NCBI GenBank assembly: GCA_004791255.1
Contig: SRUQ01000008.1
Coordinates: forward strand, 186,001-250,000
DNA from: a bacterium M00.F.Ca.ET.205.01.1.1
GTDB taxonomy: Bacteria; Pseudomonadota; Alphaproteobacteria; Rhizobiales; Rhizobiaceae
Direction: 5' to 3'
DNA: 64,000 bases
The notes beneath the pieces are model-generated. The model was not told where the DNA came from. It did no database searches and was given only the letters and a program-made list of their open reading frames with translations. Shown piece after piece: positions 27,552 through 35,967 of this stretch. The position numbers and the translations under genes are program-made. Each line of letters begins with the position of its first letter. The first letter of the stretch is position 1.

Positions 27552-29959
27552 CGCACAGCATCGACACCAGCTTCAGAGAGAAAAAGCTGGCGCGGGCCGC
27601 CCTTCGCAGGCGCACACTCTGGCGCAGGCTGCTCGCCGGCCTGACGGTGACTGTCGTGCTTTCCGTCGCCGCCGGTTTCTACCTCACCGCCGACTATTGG
27701 TCGTTCGGTGACGAGGACGAGGACCTGCATGCGGTCGAGGGTACTGACGACGTGCCGGCCGACGCATCCGTCTATGTGCCGGCGATTATCGACCTTGCCG
27801 GAGACCCGATGTGGATCACGCTCGCGCCCGATGCGGACACGGCAAGCAAGGGCCATGCGGTAGCGCGCCCGGCCGAGCTCGACAGTTCCGGCGCCTCGCC
27901 ACAGATCGAGATCCTCTCCGACGTGATGCTGAGTGCCAGCGAAAAGTTCATGACGACGATCCCGTCGACGCAGGAGGACTTCGCGTTCTTCCAGGCTCAG
28001 CGACGGACCGCTCCGACATCCCCGCCGGAAGCACCCTCCGAGCAGGCCGCTCCGCCTGCGCCGGCGCCAGACGATCAGCAGGGCGACCTTGAAAATGACC
28101 TTCAGGCGGCGCCGGAAGCTAGCGAGGCCCCGGCAAGTTCGGCGCCCAAGCCGGATGCCGACGACCCGGAGGCCGGATGGGGAGAGACCATCAACCAGGG
28201 TGAGGCAGCGCTGCCAGCCTTCAAGAAGACCCAGATCGAGAACAATACAACCGTCGCAACCGTGACCAGCGAGTACCGGCGCTTCGAGGCGACCGAAGAC
28301 ACGTTCGTCAAGATCCTCAACGACCGCAGCCTGGACAGCGTTGCGCTCGATGCGCATTTCTCCGCCGACGATGCCAAGCTGGCCGGCGAAGCCATGAAGG
28401 CGCTCTTCAGCCGGGACGGTCTGGAGGCGGGCTATGTTGTCGCCATGCGCGGCTTCCGGCCGAACCGCGAGACGACGACGATGTCGCTCATGCAGGTTTC
28501 GATCTACGCCAAGAATGTCTTTGTCGGCACGCTGACCCGCAACGCCGCGGGCGCCTTCGTCTCGGGCGTCGACCCCTGGGTCCGCGAGGACCTGTTCAAC
28601 TATTCCGGTGCCGATCAAGGCGGACCCAAGCGTCAATACCGCCTGCTCGACGCGATCTATTCGACAGCCGCGCGCAACAAGGTTCCAACCGGCGTCATCG
28701 GCGAGGCGATCATGTACCTGTCGCGAGGACAGGATCTCGACGCCTTCGCCAGCGAGGACCAGCGTCTCGTGCTGATCTATTCGCAGACGCCGCGCGGCAA
28801 TGTGCAGGGCGCGGGGCGGGTGCTCTATGTCGGCGTCCAGGGCGGTGAGAAGACCATCGACTGTTTCGTTTTCCAGCAGAGCGACGGCCAGTTCGCCTGC
28901 GTTGCCGGTGACGATCAGGTCCGCTCGCTGACGGTCACCAACGGCATGGTCACGCCGGTGAGCGGGGTCATGACCTCGACCTTCGGCCCGCGCAAGCACC
29001 CGATCCTCGGCGTCGTTCGCATCCACAAGGGTGTGGATTGGGCGGCCCCAGTCGGCACGCCGATCATGGCCGCCTTCGACGGCGAGATCAGCTTCCAGGG
29101 CGATGGCGGCAGCTATGGCAATCTGGTGAAGATTTCGCACGCGAACGGGCGCGAGACGCGTTACGCGCATATGCAGAAATTCGCCATTGCAAGCGGCGTC
29201 GGCACCAAGGTGAAGGCCGGTGACGTCATTGGCTATATCGGCACGTCAGGGCTTTCGACCGGCCCGCACCTGCATTTCGAGCTCTACCAGAACGGCGCGG
29301 CGATCGATCCGCTGGGGACCGTCACCACGGTCGCCGCCTTCGATACTGGCAATTCCGGCGCTTCCGGCGATGTCGCTGTCGAAACACTGACCGAGCGGAT
29401 CGTTCATGTCGAAAGCGGCGGCAGCGCCCGCGCCAAGAACCCGAACTCGTCAGCCACCGGCGCCGGCCAGTTCATAACCAAGACCTGGATCCGGATGATG
29501 AACACCTACCGCCCGGACCTGGCGCGCACGCTGTCGACCGCAGACCTGCTCGCTTTGCGCTACGACGCCACGATCTCGCGTGAAATGGTGCGCAATCTGG
29601 CACGCGAAGGCGAGGCCTATCTGCGGGCGCGCGGTCACCAGATCACCGCCGGTCGGCTCTATCTCTGTCATTTCCTGGGAATGGAAGGCGCCCATCAAGT
29701 GCTGTCGGCACAAGGTTCGGCGCAACTGAGCGCCGTGCTGGGGTCGGCCGTCATCCAGGCCAACCCGTTTCTCACCGGCAAGACAGCCGCCTATGTGGTG
29801 GACTGGGCCGAAAGGAAAATGGGCCAGAAGCTGAGCCGTGTGGCTACCGACGCCACCCCGCCGTCGACGACGACGGAGATCCGCCAGACATCGCCGGAGT
29901 TCCAGAAATACAAGCAGGCGGTCACGGCGCTGATAGGTTCGATTGAGAACACGCTTTGA
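27548..29959 (+). CDS. Dual-domain peptidoglycan hydrolase: M23 endopeptidase plus lytic transglycosylase-like domain
   Basis: This 803-residue protein has a membrane helix (about 27-46), a long variable periplasmic linker, an M23 peptidase domain (about 470-590) and a C-terminal lytic-transglycosylase-like domain (about 615-770). M23 zinc ligands are present: H493 and D497 in HKGVD, and H574 and H576 in HLHFEL. The second domain has the catalytic Glu at about 622 in VESGG, then GAGQF. It could cut both peptide crosslinks and glycan strands to open the wall for the T6SS trunk, as TagX and MltE do elsewhere. GTG 27548 overlaps the DUF1036 stop. It is the last gene of the operon. Confidence 0.88.
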   Translation: MTHSIDTSFREKKLARAALRRRTLWRRLLAGLTVTVVLSVAAGFYLTADYWSFGDEDEDLHAVEGTDDVPADASVYVPAIIDLAGDPMWITLAPDADTASKGHAVARPAELDSSGASPQIEILSDVMLSASEKFMTTIPSTQEDFAFFQAQRRTAPTSPPEAPSEQAAPPAPAPDDQQGDLENDLQAAPEASEAPASSAPKPDADDPEAGWGETINQGEAALPAFKKTQIENNTTVATVTSEYRRFEATEDTFVKILNDRSLDSVALDAHFSADDAKLAGEAMKALFSRDGLEAGYVVAMRGFRPNRETTTMSLMQVSIYAKNVFVGTLTRNAAGAFVSGVDPWVREDLFNYSGADQGGPKRQYRLLDAIYSTAARNKVPTGVIGEAIMYLSRGQDLDAFASEDQRLVLIYSQTPRGNVQGAGRVLYVGVQGGEKTIDCFVFQQSDGQFACVAGDDQVRSLTVTNGMVTPVSGVMTSTFGPRKHPILGVVRIHKGVDWAAPVGTPIMAAFDGEISFQGDGGSYGNLVKISHANGRETRYAHMQKFAIASGVGTKVKAGDVIGYIGTSGLSTGPHLHFELYQNGAAIDPLGTVTTVAAFDTGNSGASGDVAVETLTERIVHVESGGSARAKNPNSSATGAGQFITKTWIRMMNTYRPDLARTLSTADLLALRYDATISREMVRNLAREGEAYLRARGHQITAGRLYLCHFLGMEGAHQVLSAQGSAQLSAVLGSAVIQANPFLTGKTAAYVVDWAERKMGQKLSRVATDATPPSTTTEIRQTSPEFQKYKQAVTALIGSIENTL

Positions 29960-30013
29960 AGCGGACCGTCGCGGCGCCAGCCGCCCAGACTATTGGTGTT
30001 CCTGCCGCCAAGT

Positions 30014-30028
30014 GTTACCATGGGTAAC
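30014..30028. promoter_or_regulatory. Perfect inverted repeat upstream of the first caspase-like gene
   Basis: GTTACC-ATG-GGTAAC is a 6-bp perfect inverted repeat with a 3-base centre, followed by TTTTT. It lies in the 212-base gap between the hydrolase and the caspase-like gene. The short stem makes it a weak terminator, so an operator for the caspase-like gene is at least as likely. Confidence 0.35.
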
Positions 30029-30171
30029 TTTTTCGGGCCGCTTGTGAACCAATATTGTGGTCAAGATCACATAAGCCCAAGAGCCTTTTTTGGCACAAGC
30101 GACCTGGTCGCTGACGCAATTTAGCATGCGCAGACATCAATAGCGCGCCCTGATGGGCGGAGGGCTGGTCC

Positions 30172-31803
30172 ATGAAAGCGTACACCGTCTTTCTGAGCGG
30201 GATTCTCCTGTTTCTGCTTGCTGCGTTCAGCGCCGAGGCTGCCGCGCCGGAAGCCAAACGCGTCGCGCTGGTGATCGGCAATAGCAAATACATCCACGCG
30301 GTTACCTTGCCCAATCCCGCCAACGATGCCCACCTCATCGCATCGACGCTGCGCAATGCCGGCTTCGAGGTGATCGAAGGAGTCGACCAGGACAATGCAG
30401 GCATGCACAGCCTCATCAGCCGGTTCACCGAACAATCCTACGATGCCGACCTGGCGGTCGTTTTCTATGCCGGTCACGGCATGCAGGTCGACGGCAAGAA
30501 CTATCTGATACCGGTCGACGCCGAACTGACATCGCCGGCCTATCTCAAGACCCGCACCGTCCAGATCGACGACTTCATGGCGGCGTTACCGCCTGACCCG
30601 GCGATTGGCGTCATCATTCTCGATGCCTGCCGCGACAACCCGCTGGCAAGGACGCTGGCCGCCGCGCTGCCGAAAAGCCGCTCCACCTCCCTGGGCACCG
30701 GGTTGGCGCCTGTGGAAGCAAAATCGGACGGCGTCGGAACGGGTGGCCTGCTGATTGCGTACGCAACAGATCCGGGCGCCATCGCTTTCGATGGCAACGG
30801 GGTCGACAGCCCCTACTCGACAGCGCTCGCCAGGCACCTGACCGAACCCGGCGTCGAAATCCAGAGCGCGCTAACGCGCGTGCGCGGCGAAGTGACCGAA
30901 ACCACGCAAGGCCGCCAAAGGCCATGGCACAACGCATCGCTGGGACGCGAGGTTTTCCTTGGAAAGCCTGTGGCGGCAGCCGCGCCTGCTCCTGCCAATC
31001 CGGCGCCCGACGCATCCAACGCCGCAGCGGCATCCGCTCCTGCTCCTGTCGCCAGTGATCCGCCCTCGTGGGAGGTCGAGCAACGGCTTTGGGACGAGGC
31101 TTCCAAGCGCAATTCCGTTCCGTTCTACGAAGCCTACCTCGACCAGTTTCCGAACGGCCGCTTCGCCACCGTTGCGCGGTTGAACATCGACGAATTGAAC
31201 GACCCGAAAGCCCAGAACCGGCAGGTCGCATCTCTCGACACCGACCAGGCGAACGCCAGTTCCGGCTCCGCCGTGCGTACATCGGTGGGTGTTTCGGACG
31301 AGATGAAGCAAACCCAGGGCAGCGAGATGACGGAAAATGCGATCGGCCTCGATCGCCAGGGACGCATCGACTTGCAATTGCGCATCGAGGCGCTGGGCAA
31401 CGAGCTTGGGCGCATCGACGGCACCATCGGGCCACAGACGCGCCAGGCGATCGGCGTCTGGCAAGCCAAGAACGGCCTGCCGCAGACCAGCTATCTTACG
31501 CGCGAGCAACTGGCGTTCCTGGTGATCCAGACCGATCCGATGATGGAAGCCGTGCGCGCCAGATACGCCGCCGACCAAGCCCATGCGGCACAACCGAAGA
31601 AGCAGGTGGTGCAGAAGGTCCGTACGCCGAGGCCGGAGGCACAGAAACCCCGCAGACAACAGAAAGTCGTTCAGCAGCGGCGGCACCGCGAGACCATCGT
31701 GCGCGAGGACGATCCTCCGCCACCCTCGGACAACAACGACTTCCTCACCAAGGCGCTGATCTTCGGCACAGGTGTGGCTGTGGGTGGCGTGCTCAAGCAG
31801 TAA
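30172..31803 (+). CDS. Exported caspase-like (C14) protein with PG-binding-like domain (caspase-like 1)
   Basis: This 543-residue protein has a signal peptide (about 1-24) and a caspase fold (about 28-265) with the catalytic pair His102 (YAGHGMQ) and Cys153 (DACRDNP). An Ala/Pro linker, a helical segment, then a PG-binding-1-like domain (about 400-450, LGRIDGTIGPQTRQAIGVWQ) follow. The end is basic, with a short hydrophobic tail. Known caspase homologues cut after Arg/Lys or Asp, but the specificity here cannot be read. The PG-binding domain places it at the wall. It is the first of three caspase-like genes between 30 and 38.5 kb. Confidence 0.88.
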   Translation: MKAYTVFLSGILLFLLAAFSAEAAAPEAKRVALVIGNSKYIHAVTLPNPANDAHLIASTLRNAGFEVIEGVDQDNAGMHSLISRFTEQSYDADLAVVFYAGHGMQVDGKNYLIPVDAELTSPAYLKTRTVQIDDFMAALPPDPAIGVIILDACRDNPLARTLAAALPKSRSTSLGTGLAPVEAKSDGVGTGGLLIAYATDPGAIAFDGNGVDSPYSTALARHLTEPGVEIQSALTRVRGEVTETTQGRQRPWHNASLGREVFLGKPVAAAAPAPANPAPDASNAAAASAPAPVASDPPSWEVEQRLWDEASKRNSVPFYEAYLDQFPNGRFATVARLNIDELNDPKAQNRQVASLDTDQANASSGSAVRTSVGVSDEMKQTQGSEMTENAIGLDRQGRIDLQLRIEALGNELGRIDGTIGPQTRQAIGVWQAKNGLPQTSYLTREQLAFLVIQTDPMMEAVRARYAADQAHAAQPKKQVVQKVRTPRPEAQKPRRQQKVVQQRRHRETIVREDDPPPPSDNNDFLTKALIFGTGVAVGGVLKQ

Positions 31804-31812
31804 CGTCGCGCG

Positions 31813-32349
31813 CTACTGCGTCTTTATCCGCATCTCCACGCGGCGGTTGACCGGATCGTACGGATTGGGGCTGCGCGGATTCTTTTCGCCCATGCCGATC
31901 GCGTTGATGCGGGCAGGCTCGACACCGCTGGCCGTCAGGAAGGCTGCCACCGATCGCGCTCGCCTTTGCGATAGGCCTTCATTGTAGTGCACCGTACCGG
32001 TGGCGTCGGTGTAGCCCTCGACGACAAAGCTGAACGTGCTCAGCCGGTTGTCTTTCAGGGCCTTGGCGAACTCACCGAGTTCGGCGCGCGCGGTGGTGTC
32101 GAGTTCGGCCGAATCCAGCCCGAAATTGATCAGCATGTCGAGGCTGGACTTTTCTGCCGGCTGGTCTTTTGCCTTGGTCTTGCTTTTGCACTCTTCCTCG
32201 GTGCCGACACAAATTCCCCGCGACTTGCCAAGATCGGCCGCCCCGGCAAAGAACTTCACGATGTCTTCCGATTTCTGAACGGGGTCGGCGAAAGCGTGGG
32301 TCGAAAAGAACACGGCCGCCAACACAAAGGCTGAACTGCCCCACTGCAT
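31813..32349 (-). CDS. OmpA family peptidoglycan-associated protein
   Basis: This 178-residue protein has a signal peptide (MQWGSSAFVLAAVFFSTHAFA) and a C-terminal OmpA-like domain (about 70-178) with FGLDSAEL, VEGYTDATG, YNEGLSQRRARSV and a final NRRVEMRIK, all typical peptidoglycan-binding landmarks. Two Cys residues lie between the signal and the OmpA domain. I chose ATG 32349, which follows AGGAG, over the upstream in-frame ATG at 32373. It converges on the caspase-like gene with 9 bases between stops. Confidence 0.88.
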   Translation of the reverse strand: MQWGSSAFVLAAVFFSTHAFADPVQKSEDIVKFFAGAADLGKSRGICVGTEEECKSKTKAKDQPAEKSSLDMLINFGLDSAELDTTARAELGEFAKALKDNRLSTFSFVVEGYTDATGTVHYNEGLSQRRARSVAAFLTASGVEPARINAIGMGEKNPRSPNPYDPVNRRVEMRIKTQ

Positions 32350-32541
32350 AGCGGTTACTCCTGTTTTGAGCATCCGATTTCGAAGTCCAAGATCATACCA
32401 AACTCCATGGCAATTGTCTGTCGATAAACGGCAGGAGCACGATGGCGCCCGGCGGTTGCTGCTGCTTCATCGGTTGAGACTTGACCCGCGCCGCGCCTGA
32501 GGCTTGAGTGGCCAAAGCTTCTCGATGAAAGCGTCGCGGTC

Positions 32542-33114
32542 ATGGCCAACGGGCTCCGGTTCAAAACGGCACGGGATCTTTTCGTGGCTTGTCCCGCCAT
32601 TGCCCGGGACATGAGAACCCCACCAACCGAACAGCACTCGATAGCGTTTTGCCGGGACCTCCTCGCCGGGCGCGTTCCAGAGGAAGCGGTGACGTTCTGT
32701 GCCTACCTGCTTCCCGAGCGCGCCGCGATCTGGTGGGCGCATGAATGCCTGGGCCATCTGGCAGACCTGCTCGACGAGACCGATCGGGAATTGCTCGCGC
32801 TTGTTCGCGATTGGGTTGGAGAACCGGACAGTCCCCGCCACCAGGTGGCCGTCAGCGCCGCCACACGGACACCGCCGACGACGCCGGCAGGCTGGATCGC
32901 GCTCGCTGCGGGATGGCGGGACAATGGTTCGGCGGCGACGATCGCGCCGGGTTTGCACGCATTTCCGGCGGCCCATGCGGTCAATGCCGGGATTCTGGCC
33001 GGACTTGCCCGTGTCGCGCTGACGGACAGGCTTTCCGTGCTGACGGCCTTTGTCGAAATGGGCCTTGAGATGGCCGAGAGCGAGGCGCAGCACCAATCGG
33101 CGGATGCATATTAG
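32542..33114 (+). CDS. DUF6931 family cytoplasmic protein
   Basis: This 190-residue protein has no signal or membrane segment. It has the DUF6931 pattern: PEEAVTFCAYLLPERAAIWWA near the middle, then GWIALAAGWRDNGSAATIAPG, rich in Ala and Trp. The function is unknown; I recall such genes near T6SS clusters, which fits here. It is divergent from the OmpA gene and convergent with the second caspase-like gene, whose stop lies only 15 bases away, so it has its own promoter in the 192-base gap upstream. Confidence 0.75.
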   Translation: MANGLRFKTARDLFVACPAIARDMRTPPTEQHSIAFCRDLLAGRVPEEAVTFCAYLLPERAAIWWAHECLGHLADLLDETDRELLALVRDWVGEPDSPRHQVAVSAATRTPPTTPAGWIALAAGWRDNGSAATIAPGLHAFPAAHAVNAGILAGLARVALTDRLSVLTAFVEMGLEMAESEAQHQSADAY

Positions 33115-33129
33115 AGCCGCATCCTGCCC

Positions 33130-34371
33130 CTACTTGCAGCCGCCTTGCGCCCATCTGGCAAGCGCCACCTTGAAGCGCGTTCCAAGCGGGTGCTGCAGGC
33201 GCAAAACGGAGACGTCATTGGCGGCGAAATTCTTCGCCTGATCGCACAGCCGGGCCTGGTTCCATTCATGGCAGCCGTCGCAGTGCTTGCCCTCCCAAAC
33301 CGACTTGTCCAATCCTTCCACCGGACTGAACAAGGGCTTGCCCTTGATCAGTTCCGCGATGCTCTTGCCGTCGATGGCGGCATCGCCGAAGTCGACCGGA
33401 TGGTCAAAGAGGATCGGCGCATCCGACCCCAGCTTGGGGATCTCCTGGCGCAGCGCGTCGAGCGCCAACTGATCGCCGTTTTGACCTGCAGTTGCACCAG
33501 CGGCGCCGGTGTTGCTCGCATCGGAGCCGCCCTCGGCAGGAGGTGCGCTCGCCTCGCCCACGATCAATGGCGCATTGAGATCGACCTTGTGGAGGACGAC
33601 CTCCGTGGTCAGTGAAGACTTGATCCAGGGGCGCTGCTTGCCGGCGGTTGCCTTGACGACGTCGCTGGTGACCCGGTTCATCGCCTCGGTGATGGAAACG
33701 TTGGAAGCGCCGATGTGCTGGAGCAGCGCGGCGGAGAACGGCGAGTGCTCGCCCGACCCGTCATAGGCAAGTTGATTGGGGCTGGCGGCGAAGGCGACGA
33801 GCGTGCTGGCGCCGCCATTCTCTATGGACATCTCGGCAAGGCCGCTGCTGGCACCGCCCACTGTCTTGGCCAGCACCTGCGCGAGGGGATTGTCGCGGCA
33901 TGCGTCGAGAAACACCAGCCTGACGCTGGTCTGGCGCGACATCTGGCGCAGAACGGAATCAACCGACACGGCCTCGCCGTCGAGAGAGGTTTCTTTCTTC
34001 AGCGCGGCGTCGACCGGAAGCAGGTAGTTCTTGCCTGAAACCTGCAGGCCGTGGCCGGCATAGAAAAACAGCGCGATGTCGGCTCCGCGCACCTGTTTTG
34101 CGAACTGGACGATCGTCGCCTGCGTCTGCGGCTTGGTCAGGTCGAAGCCGGAAACCACCTCGAAGCCGAGCTTCTTCAGGCGCTCGGCCATGGCCTGGGC
34201 GTCGCGCACCGGATTGGCGAGGGGTGCGGCGTGCTGGTACTGGGCATTGCCGAGGACGAGCGCCACGCGGCGCTCGGCGCTGGCCGCGGCCACGGTCAAA
34301 AGCAGGGCAAGCAAGGCGAGCCCCACGGCCCGAACGAGGCCAGCACGACGGGCGATCGGACCAAACCTCAC
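33130..34371 (-). CDS. Exported caspase-like (C14) protein with C-terminal CxxCH motif (caspase-like 2)
   Basis: This 413-residue protein has a signal peptide (about 1-32) and a caspase fold (about 33-255) with His107 (YAGHGLQ) and Cys158 (DACRDNP). A low-complexity linker leads to a C-terminal domain containing CDGCH at 364-368, plus further Cys near 376 and 412. CxxCH is the motif for covalent haem c attachment, and this part would be periplasmic. A zinc site is an alternative. GTG 34371 follows the YceI-OmpA stop by 7 bases and has GAGGG upstream; the frame stays open farther upstream, but only inside the other gene. Confidence 0.85.
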   Translation of the reverse strand: MRFGPIARRAGLVRAVGLALLALLLTVAAASAERRVALVLGNAQYQHAAPLANPVRDAQAMAERLKKLGFEVVSGFDLTKPQTQATIVQFAKQVRGADIALFFYAGHGLQVSGKNYLLPVDAALKKETSLDGEAVSVDSVLRQMSRQTSVRLVFLDACRDNPLAQVLAKTVGGASSGLAEMSIENGGASTLVAFAASPNQLAYDGSGEHSPFSAALLQHIGASNVSITEAMNRVTSDVVKATAGKQRPWIKSSLTTEVVLHKVDLNAPLIVGEASAPPAEGGSDASNTGAAGATAGQNGDQLALDALRQEIPKLGSDAPILFDHPVDFGDAAIDGKSIAELIKGKPLFSPVEGLDKSVWEGKHCDGCHEWNQARLCDQAKNFAANDVSVLRLQHPLGTRFKVALARWAQGGCK

Positions 34372-34378
34372 CGCACCC

Positions 34379-35461
34379 TCAGAGTTTGGTGGCGGAAAAC
34401 TCGATCCGCCGATTGAGCGCCTTGTTCTTCGACGTGTCGTTGGCGGCGACCGGCCGCTCCTCGCCGTAGCCGGTCGCGGTGATCTGCGTACGGGGAATGC
34501 CGGCGGCAACAATGGCGTCGGCAACAGCCTGGGCCCGCCTTTCCGACAGTTGCTTGTTCGCGTCCGGCGACCCGTCGGAATCGGTGTAGCCGGAAACCTC
34601 GACCTTGAGGCTCGGGCATTTGCCGACGACACCTTCGACCTCTTCAAGCAGCGGTCGGCTCTTGGCATCGAGCCGGGCGCTGGCAGGCCGGAAGTAGATA
34701 GCGCCGGTGCGCGAGAGCACGGCGAAGCGGTTCAGGCATTCCTCGTCGTTGAAGTTGGCCTTGGCTGCGTCGGTGGCAACCGGCCCGACATCGGCCGCCG
34801 CGGACGTCTGGCTGGCGGCAGGCTTGCTGCCGTCGGCGGCGAAGACGAAATCGAACGACACCGACGCGGTCGGTACGATGTTGGTCACATTGGCCGCCTG
34901 CTGCAGCTTGTCGATGTTCGGCAGCAGGCCGAAGTCCTCGACATGGACAGCGACCGGGGCTTCCGATGCGACCGACACCATGGTGTCGCTGATCATGGTG
35001 ACGACGACACTGGCCTCGAGGTCCTTGTCGACGCCATGCAGGTTGAGGCGGAACGGCAAGGTAGCCTTCACCCTGCGCTTTGTCGCGAGGTCGGCGAACG
35101 CAGCCGGGTCCACCTTCGCCGTCAGTTCGGCGGTCGGGTATTTGAATGTCTCGAAGAACAGGAAGCGCATGCGGACATTGCGCAGGTCGACGCCGGTATC
35201 GACCGAATTGAGGTCGAACGTGACCTTGGCATCGCCCGCCGCGCTAAGCGTGCCGGTGATGTTCCTGATCTTGTTGGTCTCGACGATCGTGTTCTTCTTG
35301 ACCGACTGATAGGTGATCACGGAAGCGGCAGGATCGAGCGTCCAGTTCGGTGCGGCGTTGGCGGCTTGCGATCCGAAGAGCAGCAACGATGCCACGACCA
35401 GACCAAGAACTCTTGCGGTTCTCGAAATTGTCTTCCACCAGAATGCGACGACTTCGAACAT
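34379..35461 (-). CDS. YceI-like domain fused to OmpA domain, exported
   Basis: This 360-residue protein has a signal peptide (ending SQAANA), a YceI-like lipocalin-type domain (about 38-215) starting APNWTLDPAASVITYQSVKKN, and an OmpA-like domain (about 250-360) with VSGYTDSDGSPDANKQLSERRA and NRRIEFSATKL. YceI domains bind amphiphilic lipids such as quinones or isoprenoids; OmpA domains bind peptidoglycan. It is cotranscribed with the caspase-like gene that follows after 7 bases, suggesting joint action in the periplasm. I chose ATG 35461 with AGGGG upstream; an upstream in-frame ATG at 35524 gives no better signal. Confidence 0.85.
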   Translation of the reverse strand: MFEVVAFWWKTISRTARVLGLVVASLLLFGSQAANAAPNWTLDPAASVITYQSVKKNTIVETNKIRNITGTLSAAGDAKVTFDLNSVDTGVDLRNVRMRFLFFETFKYPTAELTAKVDPAAFADLATKRRVKATLPFRLNLHGVDKDLEASVVVTMISDTMVSVASEAPVAVHVEDFGLLPNIDKLQQAANVTNIVPTASVSFDFVFAADGSKPAASQTSAAADVGPVATDAAKANFNDEECLNRFAVLSRTGAIYFRPASARLDAKSRPLLEEVEGVVGKCPSLKVEVSGYTDSDGSPDANKQLSERRAQAVADAIVAAGIPRTQITATGYGEERPVAANDTSKNKALNRRIEFSATKL

Positions 35462-35669
35462 GGAACGCCCCTGCCCAGGAACCACCGTATCGATACCGAC
35501 ACCGCGCGAACGCGATCGAAGCATAGATTACTTGCACCCTCTTGGCGAGCAGTAGCAGCGGTCTTCCAGTCTGGGGCCTGACTGTGGAATTGCCTAGTCA
35601 AATGGAGGGGCCATTGCCACCGGCGCCAAGTCACGGCAGTGCGCCGCGAGACCTTGACTTGCCTTAAAC

Positions 35670-35954
35670 TCATCCCCAGCCGCCGCCGCCGCCGCCGTTG
35701 CCGCCGCCCAAAGGCGGAACGACGACAGGTGTGGCTTCCTCCGCCGGCTTTATCACCTTCTTGGCAGTGACCTTTTTCTGCTGCTGGATTTTTGGCTCGG
35801 TCGTGCGAACGAGTTTCGGCCCGTGCTTCGTCGTCGGCGGCGGCGGGGGCGTCGGCTCGGGCTTGGGCGCGACGGACATGCAGCCCGCTAGCGCCGCCAT
35901 GGCACCGGATAGACCTATCGCAATCAATGCCTGCTTCACTGTCGTGCCCACCAT
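35670..35954 (-). CDS. Small Pro/Lys/Gly-rich lipoprotein
   Basis: This 94-residue product has a lipoprotein signal with lipobox LAGC (Cys about 25). Pro-rich (PEPTPPPPPTT) and Lys-rich (QQQKKVTAKKV) stretches follow, then a Gly tail. No known family is recognised. ATG 35954 follows a strong GGAGG. It starts 13 bases after the stop of the long caspase-like gene (35968), so the two are probably cotranscribed. The short spacer composition suggests a link between the outer membrane and the wall, inferred only. Confidence 0.7.
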   Translation of the reverse strand: MVGTTVKQALIAIGLSGAMAALAGCMSVAPKPEPTPPPPPTTKHGPKLVRTTEPKIQQQKKVTAKKVIKPAEEATPVVVPPLGGGNGGGGGGWG

Positions 35955-35967
35955 CGCCTCCTTTTGA

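Noticed and set aside
27362-29170. A long open frame on the minus strand opposite the DUF1036 and hydrolase genes
   Set aside because: It mirrors the M23 gene codon pattern, has low-complexity Arg/Gly-rich sequence and overlaps two well-supported genes.
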